In this document: in pieces, positions 34,754-43,492 of the stretch | Layout of the letters: each line of letters starts with the position of its first letter | How positions within the stretch are numbered: position 1 is the stretch's first letter | DNA from: Actinomycetes bacterium | Lineage (GTDB): Bacteria > Actinomycetota > Acidimicrobiia > Acidimicrobiales > Microtrichaceae | DNA: 64,000 nucleotides | Assembly: GCA_024222295.1 (NCBI GenBank) | Contig: JAAEPF010000051.1 | Location: 1-64,000, forward strand | Direction of reading: 5' to 3' | Notes under the pieces: model-generated | Seen by the model: only the letters and a program-made list of their open reading frames with translations | The model's database searches: none | Told to the model about the DNA's origin: nothing | Made by a program: the position numbers and the translations under genes

Positions 34754-35932
34754 TCAGCCGCCAACGTGCCCCTTGGGGTGCAGCAGCTCCTCGTGGAGGG
34801 CCAACGGCTCGGAGCGGAGCTCGAACTCCCATGTGCCGTGTGCGTGCAGTGCGGGGGTGCCGAACGAGTCGGCGGCACCCAGGTCCACCCCGTAGCCCAG
34901 GTCGGCAAGCGCCCCGATGGTGACGGCACTGAGGGGGTTCGGGTCGGGATCGATGTAGCCGGTCATCAGCTCGCTCTCGAAGACGGCTTCGCGCCAGTGG
35001 GAATCGGCGGTCCCCGGACCACCGCCGCCCTCCACCGGAACGGTCACGCCCGAGCCGCCTTCGAGTGCGTCCCAGGCTCCCCGCGCCACCAGGCCCGCGA
35101 AGCGGGGCTGCCCCGAGCCTGCACCCACGAGCAACGAGTCCCACACGGTGCCGAATCCGATGGCGTGGCCGAGCTCGTGTGCCACCACTGTTTCGAAGAC
35201 GCCGTCGGTCTCCAGGTCGGCGACATCGGCGGAGTCGAACTGCATCGCAGCGAACACGGGCAGTCCTCCGGCGGACCGCACGAGGCATGGCCCCGCCTTG
35301 GCGAGCACGCCGCCCGGGCCATCGATGGGGGAGACATCGGCGTCGACCAGGAGGTCGTCGACCTCGCCGCTGAACGCCGGGCTGCCGGTGCCGCAGTAGT
35401 CGGCCGGAGCCGTGAACTCGATCGCGGGCAAACCTGTGCGCACGACCTCTTCCCACCGACTGGCCGCTGCCTCGAACACAGCTTGCTGCGATGGGCTGAT
35501 CCCCGGCGCGAGGCGCAGGTCGATGTCGTAGGTGTCGGCGCTGGCGGGGCCGACCGTGACATTGACGGCGTCGCTGGTTGCCGTGGTCTCCCCGTCGGTG
35601 ACACTGAGCCGAACCGTGTGGGTGCCCTCGCTGTCGAACGTGACCGATCGCATCGAGCTGCTCGTGCATTCAGCGACGGAGATCTCCGCAGCTCCGTCGT
35701 CATCCAGGTCGATCAGGCATGTGAACGGGGTCGACTCGGGTATCGGCACCGACCAGGTGAGCGCGGTGGTCAGCGGGCTCGGGCCTGAGGCCCTCGTGGC
35801 GGAAAAGGAGAACACCGCAGGCGGGCCGACCGGCGCGACGGTGGTATGAGGCCCGCCGCCGGCTGCCGTGGTGCAGGCGGCGGCGACCAGCGAGAGGGTC
35901 GCGGTGAGGAAGCAGGCAAACCACACGCGCAT
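34754..35932 (-). CDS. Secreted M8-like (leishmanolysin-related) zinc metalloprotease lipoprotein
   Basis: A 392-residue predicted lipoprotein. The signal peptide ends in lipobox VAAAC with Cys20. Residues about 35-130 form a PKD/Ig-type domain (VTFDSEGTHTVRLSVTDGET) and about 135-390 the protease. The zinc motif HELGHAIGFGTVW is at 252-264 (Glu253 catalytic), with a third His in DSHWRE (His312), and ELMTGYIDPDPNPLSAVTIG matches the metzincin end of bacterial M8-like proteins. ATG 35932 lacks a Shine-Dalgarno; in-frame TTG 35956 has AAGGGGG 5 bases upstream and may be the true start. It is divergent from the FAS1 gene. The substrate is unknown. Confidence 0.88.
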   Translation of the reverse strand: MRVWFACFLTATLSLVAAACTTAAGGGPHTTVAPVGPPAVFSFSATRASGPSPLTTALTWSVPIPESTPFTCLIDLDDDGAAEISVAECTSSSMRSVTFDSEGTHTVRLSVTDGETTATSDAVNVTVGPASADTYDIDLRLAPGISPSQQAVFEAAASRWEEVVRTGLPAIEFTAPADYCGTGSPAFSGEVDDLLVDADVSPIDGPGGVLAKAGPCLVRSAGGLPVFAAMQFDSADVADLETDGVFETVVAHELGHAIGFGTVWDSLLVGAGSGQPRFAGLVARGAWDALEGGSGVTVPVEGGGGPGTADSHWREAVFESELMTGYIDPDPNPLSAVTIGALADLGYGVDLGAADSFGTPALHAHGTWEFELRSEPLALHEELLHPKGHVGG

Positions 35933-36256
35933 GCGCTTGATCGGCGTGTTCGTCAAGTACGCCCCCTTCGTCGACGGATCGGCCCAGCCTGTGCTCAACC
36001 ACGCAACGCCTCCAATCATGGCAGTTCGGCGCAGGTGCGCGTGAGCGCCCCTTGCTGGGGAACCACATCCGCCTGTCGAGGTCCCACGTATGTGTTGCCG
36101 ACAGTCTGTGTCATGGGCGTCACGGGCCCTTGGCCGCTTGCGGGCATGCGCAGGCTTGAAACGACCGCGTAGGTGTACCCCGATCGCCCCGGCCGCGCCT
36201 GTAGGCTCGTACCCAGTCGACTGCGCCACTGAGCCGCGAACCGAAGGGACCAGCGG
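35933..36256. other. Divergent intergenic region between metalloprotease and FAS1 genes
   Basis: About 320 bases without a gene. On the minus side TTGACG and a GGGGG tract lie just upstream of the protease start. On the plus side TAGGCT at 36201-36206 could be the -10 for the FAS1 gene, whose ATG has AAGGGA 8 bases upstream. Confidence 0.4.
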
Positions 36257-37567
36257 ATGTCCAACCCCCCACCCGCCCAACAGATGCCGCCCGCACTAGT
36301 GGGCCTGCCCCAGATGCTGCAGGACGGCAACCTGCCGCTCATCCAGCAGGCGCTCGACAACGGCGACCTGGCCATGCTTTCGCAGTACCTCACGGGTGAG
36401 CAGCTGAGGGAGTTCGAGTTCTCCGTACGCGCGGGCGACGTCGACGCGGCCCGTGCCGCCGTCGCGGGCGTCGAGGTGCCCGGCGTGGGCGTCCTCTGGC
36501 CCGGCAAGCGCAACCCCTGGCCGATCGTCGCCATCGTGGTGGTCGTCCTGGCGCTCCTGGGCGTCGGCGCGTGGCTGCTGTTCGGAGGCGACGACGAGAC
36601 CAAGCCCATTCCCGAGACCCTGGCGGGCGACTCCAACTACACGACGTTCGCAGGTCTCATCGAGAAGGCCGGCCTCACCTCGTTGCTCTCCGAGACCGGT
36701 CCGTTCACCACGTTTGCTCCCGACAACAAGGCCTTCGAGGCCCTGCCTGCCGGCGAGATGGAGGTCCTCGAGACCGACAACGACAAGCTCCGCCAGGTCG
36801 TGCAGTACCACATCACCGCCGGCGCACTGAAGGTGGCGGACCTGCCCGCCAGCATCCCCACACAGGACGGCCCCGACCTCACGGTGGAAGGCTCCGGTGA
36901 CTCGGCCACCATCAACGGCGCCAAGATCATCAAGCCTGACTGGGAGGCCACCAACGGCATAATCCAAGGCATCGACATGGTCTTGGTGCCGCCGGGCCTC
37001 GACCTCACCGCCCCGCCGTCACAGAACGTGATGGAGGTGCTGTCCAACAATCCGAACTACTCGACACTTGCGAGCCTGCTGACCGATGCGGGCCTGTCCG
37101 AGACTCTCAGCTCGGCAGGTCCCTTCACGGTGTTCGCTCCCCAGAACACCGCCTTTGCGGCGCTGCCGCCCGAGCAGCTGCAGACGCTTCAGGACGATCC
37201 GCAGCTGCTGCGCACCGTCCTCAACTACCACGTCGTGGCCGGCAACCTGCCTTCCTCGGACCTCAAGACCGAGAGCCTCAACTCGGTCGAGGGCAGCAGC
37301 CTGAGCATCGTGGTGTCAGGTGACAAGGTGACCGTCAACAATGCCGAGGTCGTTGACCCGGACCTCGTGGCGAGCAACGGCGTTGTGCACGGGATCAACG
37401 CTGTGCTCGTGCCGCCGGGCGTGGACCTCAACCCGACCACCACGACTTCGGAGACGACATCCTCGACGACCAGCAGCACCACGTCGTCGACCACCTCGAG
37501 CACCACGTCGTCGACGACGTCGAGCACGACCACCACGACTCCGACCAGCTCTTCGAGCACCCCCTGA
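36257..37567 (+). CDS. Membrane-anchored protein with two fasciclin (FAS1) domains
   Basis: A 436-residue protein. Residues 1-85 are a cytoplasmic helical region (LPQMLQDGNLPLIQQALDNG, LTGEQLREFEFSVRAGDVDA) that I do not recognise. One membrane helix (about 89-109) is followed by two FAS1 adhesion domains (about 117-253 and 255-392). Each has the H1 block (GPFTTFAPDNKAFEALP; GPFTVFAPQNTAFAALP), a YH motif (QYHITAG; NYHVVAG) and the H2 end (TNGIIQGIDMVLVPP; SNGVVHGINAVLVPP). A 40-residue Ser/Thr tail ends it, so it probably displays adhesion modules outside the membrane. A GC hairpin follows the stop. Confidence 0.93.
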   Translation: MSNPPPAQQMPPALVGLPQMLQDGNLPLIQQALDNGDLAMLSQYLTGEQLREFEFSVRAGDVDAARAAVAGVEVPGVGVLWPGKRNPWPIVAIVVVVLALLGVGAWLLFGGDDETKPIPETLAGDSNYTTFAGLIEKAGLTSLLSETGPFTTFAPDNKAFEALPAGEMEVLETDNDKLRQVVQYHITAGALKVADLPASIPTQDGPDLTVEGSGDSATINGAKIIKPDWEATNGIIQGIDMVLVPPGLDLTAPPSQNVMEVLSNNPNYSTLASLLTDAGLSETLSSAGPFTVFAPQNTAFAALPPEQLQTLQDDPQLLRTVLNYHVVAGNLPSSDLKTESLNSVEGSSLSIVVSGDKVTVNNAEVVDPDLVASNGVVHGINAVLVPPGVDLNPTTTTSETTSSTTSSTTSSTTSSTTSSTTSSTTTTTPTSSSSTP

Positions 37568-37576
37568 CCTGACCAT

Positions 37577-37604
37577 GCCGGCCGGGCCAAGCGGTCCGGC
37601 CGGC
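37577..37604 (+). terminator. GC hairpin after the FAS1 gene
   Basis: GCCGGCCGG (37577-37585) and CCGGCCGGC (37596-37604) form a perfect 9-bp stem around a 10-base loop, 10 bases after the stop. TAATCT at 37612-37617 just beyond may be the -10 for the next gene. Confidence 0.65.
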
Positions 37605-37643
37605 AAGGGATGTAATCTCCGCCCACGGCTAACCGGGGGCGAC

Positions 37644-38858
37644 ATGGCGACGAAGACGAAGATCGGGTTGTTGGCGGGCGCAGTCGCTCTGACGGCCGGT
37701 GCGTGCGCAGCGCTGGCCCCAGCGGAGGCCGATCCGCGCGATGTGCCGGTGACGACCACCACGATCCCTGTCGGCTGGCCGGACACGCCCGTTGGCGACG
37801 ACCTGGTGGACCTCAACGAGATCCAGCTGGTCGGATCGCACAACAGCTACCACATCGCACCCGGCGCTCCAGCTGCCAGCTTCCTGGCCGGCATAGCCTC
37901 GGCGTTCCCCGAGATCGCGGCCGGGCTCGGCAATCCGGCCGCTCTCAACTACACCCACGCGTCGATCACACAGCAACTCGAACGCGGCATCCGAACCTTC
38001 GAGTTCGACATCTACGCGGACCCCGACGGCGGACGTTTCACGGCCCCCGCGCTCGCCTCGGTCATCGGCTGGAGCGACCCGTTCCTGCCCGACAACCTGA
38101 GCCAGCCCGGATTCAAGGTGATCCACATAGCGGACCTCGACTGGCGCACTCACTGCGCCACCCTGCAGGAGTGCCTCGGTGAGATCCGGGCGTGGTCCGA
38201 CGTCCACCCTGGCCACACACCGATCATGGTTATGCTCGAGATGAAGGGCGGCAGCCTTCCCGAGGGTCTTCCAGCCACCCCGATCCTGCCGTTCGACACG
38301 GCGATGCTCGATGCAGTCGACGCGGAACTCAATGGGGCGGTGGGGGACCGGCTGATCACACCCGACTCCGTGCGCGGTGGAGCTGCCGACCTCAACACGG
38401 CGATCACCACAGCCGGATGGCCATCACTGGCCGAATCCCGGGGCAAGATGCTCGTTGCGATGGACAACGCAGACCTGCGTGACGAGTACCTCGTGGGCCA
38501 CGCGGGCCTCGTCGGCCGCGCGATGTTCACCAGCTCTGGGCAGGGCCAACCTGACGGTGCCGTTCTCAAGATCAACGACCCCGGCGACGGTTCGGCAATC
38601 GCGTCCGCGGTGGCCCAGGGCTACATCGTGCGGACCCGCGCGGACGCCAACCCCGCACCGGGGGCCATCCTCGATCCGGCGCGTCGCGACACGGCGTTGG
38701 GCTCAGGAGCGCAGATGGTGCACACCGACCACCCGGTGGGAGAGCCGGCCAACAACGGCTACATCGCCGATCTCGGCCTTCCCGTGCAGGCCCGGTGCAA
38801 CCCGGTCAACACCACAGCGGCCACCTGCTCACAGACGGCGGTTGTGGAGCCCAACTGA
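37644..38858 (+). CDS. Secreted Ca2+-dependent phosphoinositide phospholipase C-like protein
   Basis: A 404-residue exported protein with a signal peptide (LLAGAVALTAGACAALAPAEA); Cys21 gives only a marginal lipobox. The catalytic TIM barrel is of the eukaryote-like, calcium-dependent bacterial PI-PLC group (Streptomyces PLC1 type). The first catalytic His is in LVGSHNSYHIA, the calcium/Glu segment is RTFEFDIYAD, and the second His region is KVIHIADLDWRTHC; PIMVMLEMKGG and YIVRTRADANP are also family-like. ATG 37644 has a GGGGG tract 5 bases upstream. It would cleave inositol phospholipids or related lipids outside the cell. It is independent of the FAS1 gene by the intervening hairpin. Confidence 0.85.
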   Translation: MATKTKIGLLAGAVALTAGACAALAPAEADPRDVPVTTTTIPVGWPDTPVGDDLVDLNEIQLVGSHNSYHIAPGAPAASFLAGIASAFPEIAAGLGNPAALNYTHASITQQLERGIRTFEFDIYADPDGGRFTAPALASVIGWSDPFLPDNLSQPGFKVIHIADLDWRTHCATLQECLGEIRAWSDVHPGHTPIMVMLEMKGGSLPEGLPATPILPFDTAMLDAVDAELNGAVGDRLITPDSVRGGAADLNTAITTAGWPSLAESRGKMLVAMDNADLRDEYLVGHAGLVGRAMFTSSGQGQPDGAVLKINDPGDGSAIASAVAQGYIVRTRADANPAPGAILDPARRDTALGSGAQMVHTDHPVGEPANNGYIADLGLPVQARCNPVNTTAATCSQTAVVEPN

Positions 38859-38936
38859 GCCTGCCTGCCAGTGCTTTGACCTGATGCCGCTGCCGTCCCG
38901 GACCGGGTGCTCCGCTCCGTGCACGGGTTCGCGGGC

Positions 38937-38942
38937 TACAGT
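38937..38942 (+). promoter_or_regulatory. Candidate leaderless -10 hexamer (TACAGT)
   Basis: TACAGT ends exactly 6 bases before GTG 38949 of the MFS gene, which has no Shine-Dalgarno. Confidence 0.4.
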
Positions 38943-38948
38943 GCCGAC

Positions 38949-40568
38949 GTGAACAGGGCGGCGAAGCGCAGCCCGTGGTGGACCGTCACCGCGATGGCCT
39001 TTCCGCTGCTGATCCTGACCCTGGACTTCTTCGGGGTCACCGTCGCTCTGCCCGACATCGGGCGCGACCTCGGGGGCTCGACCGGCACCCTCGAGTGGAC
39101 GGTGAACGCGTACCTCCTGGCGTTCTCGGCGCCCCTGATCGCGCTCGGGCGGCTCGCCGACATCGTCGGACGCCGCAAGATCGTGCTGGCCGGCACGGTC
39201 ATCTTCGCGGCAGCCTCCACAGCCTGTGCGTTGGCCCCGACGCTTGGATTCCTGATCGCGGCGCGCGTGGTGCAGGGCGTAGGGGCGTCGATGCTCTACG
39301 GCACGTCACTGTCGATCGTCAGCTATGCGTTCACCAAGGAGCGCCGTGGAGTCGGCATCGGGGTATGGACCGGCATCGGCACGATCGGGCAGTCGATCGG
39401 CCCGCTGATCGCCGGCGTCTTCACCACCTCGCTCGACTGGCGCTGGTTCTTCGTGGTCAACGTGCCACTCGCGATCGCCGGCGTCGTGTTCACCCTCATG
39501 TTCGTCGAGGAGTCGACCGATCCGGAGGCCGAGCGTGTCGACTGGCCCGGGTTCGTGGCCATCACAGCGGCATTGGTGATGGCGACCTTCGCGTTCCAGA
39601 CCGCATCCAACGAAGGGTTTGCGGTGCTGGCATCGTGGTTGCCCCTAATACTCGGGGTGGCGCTGGGCGGCGCCTTCGTGCTGCTCGAGCGGAGGTCGCG
39701 TGATCCGCTGGTCGACTTCACGCTGTTTCGAACGCGGGAGTACGCCGGCGCAGCCGTTGTCGCGTGGACGGGCAACTGGGTGTTCAGCGCCATGATGTTC
39801 TTCGTCACCCTCTACGTGCAGTACGCACTCGACTACAGCGCGCTGGCAGCCGGCGCGGTGTTCCTCGCGTACACGGTTCCCTTCGCTGCGATGGGACCGG
39901 TTTCGGGCAAGGTGTTCGAGAAGTGGGGTGCGACCTGGCCGATGTTCGTGGGCATGGTGATCGTCGCCGCGTCGTGCGTGCCACTGGTGCTCAGCGACGC
40001 CAACACCGGACTCGGGCTGGTGGTCACGGCGCTGGGCGTCACCGCGATTGGCCAGGGGCTCGCCTACAACATCTCGACCACAGCGGCCATGAATGCCGTC
40101 ACCGATGACAAGGCGGGTCTCGCCTCTGGGGTGATCTCCGCCATACGAATGGTGGCGCTGGTATTCGGCATTGCGGTCAGCGGTTTCGTGTTCAAGGTGT
40201 TCGAGACCGACGGCTACGACAACGCGGTGGCAGCGGCCGGAGGTCAGCTGTCGTCGGCCGACAAGTCGGAGATCCAGGGGCTGCTGGCCGGATCCGACGA
40301 AGCAGCCCAGAAGCTCACTGAGCTGTCGCCGGCCACCGCGGACCAGGTGGAGGGCATCGTGCGGGTCGCGTTCACAGACGGCCTGAGCGCAGCGTTCATA
40401 CTCAATTTCGTCGTCGCGGTCATCGGTGTGGCCGGTGCATTGCTGGGCCGCAAGCGCCACGTACCCGAGAAACCCGACGAGACCGACGACTCGTCCGGTG
40501 TGATGATCCGGTCCCCTTACCACTCGATCCCGATCGCCAGGACCGCCGACATGACGATCGGAACCTAG
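38949..40568 (+). CDS. MFS transporter, DHA2 (EmrB/QacA) family
   Basis: A 539-residue proton-driven exporter with about 14 hydrophobic segments. The first helix carries LTLDFFGVTVALPDIGRDLG, where the D and the LP of DHA2 motif D are visible. Motif A is GRLADIVGRRKIVLAG, and motif C lies in GTIGQSIGPLIAGVF. The C-terminal tail is cytoplasmic. Its stop TAG shares the palindrome CTAG (40565-40568) with the stop of the convergent membrane-protein gene. Substrates of such exporters range from drugs to lipids, and nothing nearby identifies one. Confidence 0.93.
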   Translation: MNRAAKRSPWWTVTAMAFPLLILTLDFFGVTVALPDIGRDLGGSTGTLEWTVNAYLLAFSAPLIALGRLADIVGRRKIVLAGTVIFAAASTACALAPTLGFLIAARVVQGVGASMLYGTSLSIVSYAFTKERRGVGIGVWTGIGTIGQSIGPLIAGVFTTSLDWRWFFVVNVPLAIAGVVFTLMFVEESTDPEAERVDWPGFVAITAALVMATFAFQTASNEGFAVLASWLPLILGVALGGAFVLLERRSRDPLVDFTLFRTREYAGAAVVAWTGNWVFSAMMFFVTLYVQYALDYSALAAGAVFLAYTVPFAAMGPVSGKVFEKWGATWPMFVGMVIVAASCVPLVLSDANTGLGLVVTALGVTAIGQGLAYNISTTAAMNAVTDDKAGLASGVISAIRMVALVFGIAVSGFVFKVFETDGYDNAVAAAGGQLSSADKSEIQGLLAGSDEAAQKLTELSPATADQVEGIVRVAFTDGLSAAFILNFVVAVIGVAGALLGRKRHVPEKPDETDDSSGVMIRSPYHSIPIARTADMTIGT

Positions 40569-41020
40569 GCCCCGAGGGTGGAGGCCGACTCGACGTCACC
40601 GAGTCGCCGGAACACCTCGTCGAATGCCCGCCGGGTGGCCATCAGGGCAATTATCAGGGCCACCACCTGCAGGAACCCGCCCAGTTCCACGTGTTCGCTG
40701 AACACGATGTCGACCGATTCGAGGATGACGAACTTCGACAGGAACAGGATGAGGAATGTCACGAGCAGGCCGACGGCCCTCCACGCTCCGCCGAGCTCCC
40801 TGAAGAAGGCCGAGGTGCGGTGCTCCAGGCCGGTGATGACGTCGAGCAGGGCCTTGAGCAGAACGGCTGTGAGTATCGAGATCCAGAAGGAGTCGATCAC
40901 GACCGCGTCGGAGAACTCGACGAAGAGGTTGAGCACCACGATGTAGACGAGCACGTCGGTCATCCACGAGGCGAATCGCTGCTGTGCCCTCGTGATCGTG
41001 ATGGGTGCCGGTTCGTTCAT
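40565..41020 (-). CDS. Small four-helix membrane protein, unknown function
   Basis: A 151-residue protein with about four hydrophobic segments (LVYIVVLNLFVEFSDAVVID, ISILTAVLLKALLDVITGLE, GLLVTFLILFLSKFVILESV, FLQVVALIIALMATRRAFDE). I do not recognise the family. ATG 41020 has GGAG 8 bases upstream. It is convergent with the MFS gene (stops overlap in CTAG) and lies 66 bases upstream of GH65 on the opposite reading order, transcribed on the same strand after it, so it may be the last gene of the trehalose operon. Confidence 0.75.
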   Translation of the reverse strand: MNEPAPITITRAQQRFASWMTDVLVYIVVLNLFVEFSDAVVIDSFWISILTAVLLKALLDVITGLEHRTSAFFRELGGAWRAVGLLVTFLILFLSKFVILESVDIVFSEHVELGGFLQVVALIIALMATRRAFDEVFRRLGDVESASTLGA

Positions 41021-41086
41021 CTGGTGGCTCCAGCCGCAGTGGACAGCCGTGATTCCATGTTGTCGCGACCTCGGTACCGTACCGGC

Positions 41087-43492
41087 TCAGTCCAGTCTCA
41101 TCTCGAAGGTGTCACCGGGTTCGAGCACCACGAACTCGCCGAGTACGTCGATCGCAACCGGGACCTCGTGTCCGGTGTCGTCGGAGAGCCGCACGAGGAT
41201 ATGGTCGTGACTGAACTCGAGCCGGATGTTCTGGCGGCGGTAGTTGATCCCGAAGGCCAGCTCGTGAAGCTCCTCTGGCAAGCGCGGGTTGATGTAGAGC
41301 ACGTCGCGGCGGGTCTCGATGCCGCCGTAGCAGCGCTGGATGAGGTCGACGGTGCCTGCCATGGCGCCCATGTGGATGCCCTCGCGCGTGGTGCCACCCT
41401 GCACGTCGTTGATGTCGGACTCGAGCGCCGAGCGGAAGAGGCTCCAGGACTTCTCGCGGTCGAGCCGGCTGTGCAGCCAGGCGTGCACCATCATCGACAG
41501 CGTGGAGCCGTGCGAGGTGCGCTCCTCGTAGTAGTTGATGTTGCGGGCCAGGGCGTCGGGTTCGAGCTCGTAGCCGAGCCGCTCCCAGATCTCGCCCAGC
41601 TCATCGGTGCTGAGCACGTAGAACAGCATCACCGTGTCGGCCTGCTTGGCGAGCTTGTATGCGTTCGGTGTGTCGCCCTCGGCTTCGAGGATCCGGTCCA
41701 GGCGAGCGATCGAGTCGTAGCGAGAGCGGTACGAGTCCCAGTCGAGCTCCTTGAGGTCGGCGTACCCCTCGAACTGACTGAGGATGCCGTCGTCGTGGAA
41801 GCACAGCCGCATCTTGCGGCTGATGTCGCCCCATCGGTCGAGTTCGTCGTCGGAGATGCCCAGCGTCTCTATCAGCTCCGCGCGGCGCGTCGACGGCAGG
41901 ATCTCGAGCACGTCGAACGCCCGGCACAGACACCAGACTGCCATCACGTTCGTGTAGGCGTTGTTGTCGAGGCCGGGCTCGTCGCGGTCGGGGTAGCCCT
42001 CGTGGAACTCGTCGGGCCCCATCACGCCCTTGATCTCGTAGCGGTCGAGTGCGTGGTTGTAGGTGGCCAGGCTCGCCCAGAAGCGGGCGATCTCGAGGAC
42101 CATGCGCGCACCCCAGAAGCGCATGAACTCGAGGTCGGTGGTCGATTGCCAGTAGCGCCACACGTTCAGCACCACAGCTGCGTTGATATGGCGCTGGAGC
42201 CGCGAAGCGTCGGGGATCCAGTGGCCGGATTTCGGATTGAGGTGAAGCTCCTGGGTTTCCTCGCTGCCGTCGCTGCCCGACTGCCACGGGAACATCGCTC
42301 CCTCGTGGCCCTCCGCAGCGGCTGCCTCGCGGGCCCTGCCGAGCCGGCGGGCGCGGTAGCGCAACAGCGCCCTGGTGAGCTCCGGCACCCGCAGGGTGAG
42401 GAACGGGAAGATGAACAGCTCGTCCCAGAAGATGTGGCCTCGGTAGGCCTCGCCATGCAACCCGCGTGCGGGCACTCCGGCATCGATCTCGGTGGTGTTC
42501 TTCGACACGGTGGCGAGCAGGTGGAAGATGTGCAGGTTGAGCACCCGGGCGGTGTGGCCCACGTCGCCCTTCAGGGTTATCCGGCTTCGATCCCATACGT
42601 TGGACCAAGACCTCACGTGGCGTTGGAGCAGCTCCTCGAAGCCCTCGGCGACGCTGATCGCGTGTGTTGCAGCGACTGCCGGGGAGTAGATGCCCTGATC
42701 GCGGGAGCAGTAGATCGAGACGACCTTCTCGACGATCATCTCCCGGCCCTCGCCAGCCTCGATTTCCATCAGCATCCGCACGTGCCGCTCGGTGGCCTCA
42801 CAGGTCGCGGTGGCCGGCAGCCTCTCGCCGCGGGAGTCGAACACCCTCGTGCGGGCCCCCTCTGCGATGGCTACCCCGGAGTCATTGGTGCGTACCTCCA
42901 GCAGCATCGAGTCGTCGTCGAGCGCATGAGACTGCACATGTTCCAGGTGGTCGGTGCCGAGGTCGTTGTAGCGGGCGACGCCGGTGTTCTGCACGGTGCC
43001 GTCGAGTGCCGACTCGATCTGGACCGGCCCCGAGAAGTCGAGGGGTACGAAGGTCGACTCGATTGCGAGCAGATGCGGGTCCGACAGGCTGACGAAGCGT
43101 CGCTCGGTGATCGAGAGCGTTCGGCCGTCGGAGTCTCGTAGTCGGCTCTTGCGGGTGAGCACCGCCCTGCGCAGGTCGAGCTCCAGGTCGTGCGACTCCA
43201 CGGTGTCGGCCTCGGCGGAGAACCACGATCCCCCTAGGGCACGGAACCGCAGCGGCAGCCAGTTGGGCGCGTTGACGAGGCTCTCGTTGGTGACCTCACG
43301 ACCCTCGACATTCGTGGTTATGCGATTGAACACTCCGGCCAGGTAGGTGCCCGGGTAGTGGCGGTCGTCGGCTTCCGCCTCCGCGAGCGCGCCGCGGGTG
43401 GCGACGTATCCGTTGCCCAGGGTGCACAGGGCTTCACGCTGGCCCTCGTGCTCGGCCACGAATCCCGAGTAGCTCCAGAGGAACTCGTTCAT
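41087..43492 (-). CDS. Glycoside hydrolase family 65 phosphorylase (trehalose/maltose/kojibiose type)
   Basis: An 801-residue GH65 enzyme, the usual length. The beta-sandwich N-domain (LCTLGNGYVATRGALAEAEA) precedes the (alpha/alpha)6 barrel with the hallmark ARGLHGEAYRGHIFWDELFI. The catalytic acid is Glu495 in MGPDEFHEG; a GSTLSMM phosphate-site block follows (SHGSTLSMMVHAW). GH65 phosphorylases split alpha-glucosyl disaccharides with phosphate to beta-glucose-1-phosphate plus glucose. The ATG overlaps the stop of the beta-PGM/OtsB gene by 4 bases, so trehalose is the likely substrate and beta-G1P the product passed on. Substrate specificity cannot be read from sequence alone. Confidence 0.93.
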   Translation of the reverse strand: MNEFLWSYSGFVAEHEGQREALCTLGNGYVATRGALAEAEADDRHYPGTYLAGVFNRITTNVEGREVTNESLVNAPNWLPLRFRALGGSWFSAEADTVESHDLELDLRRAVLTRKSRLRDSDGRTLSITERRFVSLSDPHLLAIESTFVPLDFSGPVQIESALDGTVQNTGVARYNDLGTDHLEHVQSHALDDDSMLLEVRTNDSGVAIAEGARTRVFDSRGERLPATATCEATERHVRMLMEIEAGEGREMIVEKVVSIYCSRDQGIYSPAVAATHAISVAEGFEELLQRHVRSWSNVWDRSRITLKGDVGHTARVLNLHIFHLLATVSKNTTEIDAGVPARGLHGEAYRGHIFWDELFIFPFLTLRVPELTRALLRYRARRLGRAREAAAAEGHEGAMFPWQSGSDGSEETQELHLNPKSGHWIPDASRLQRHINAAVVLNVWRYWQSTTDLEFMRFWGARMVLEIARFWASLATYNHALDRYEIKGVMGPDEFHEGYPDRDEPGLDNNAYTNVMAVWCLCRAFDVLEILPSTRRAELIETLGISDDELDRWGDISRKMRLCFHDDGILSQFEGYADLKELDWDSYRSRYDSIARLDRILEAEGDTPNAYKLAKQADTVMLFYVLSTDELGEIWERLGYELEPDALARNINYYEERTSHGSTLSMMVHAWLHSRLDREKSWSLFRSALESDINDVQGGTTREGIHMGAMAGTVDLIQRCYGGIETRRDVLYINPRLPEELHELAFGINYRRQNIRLEFSHDHILVRLSDDTGHEVPVAIDVLGEFVVLEPGDTFEMRLD

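Noticed and set aside
34616..35788. A 390-codon plus-strand open frame
   Set aside because: It is the antisense shadow of the metalloprotease gene.
40691..43141. An 816-codon open frame on the plus strand opposite GH65
   Set aside because: It is antisense to an intact GH65 gene and its translation is His/Arg/Val-rich without any motif. Long antisense frames are expected in GC-rich DNA.
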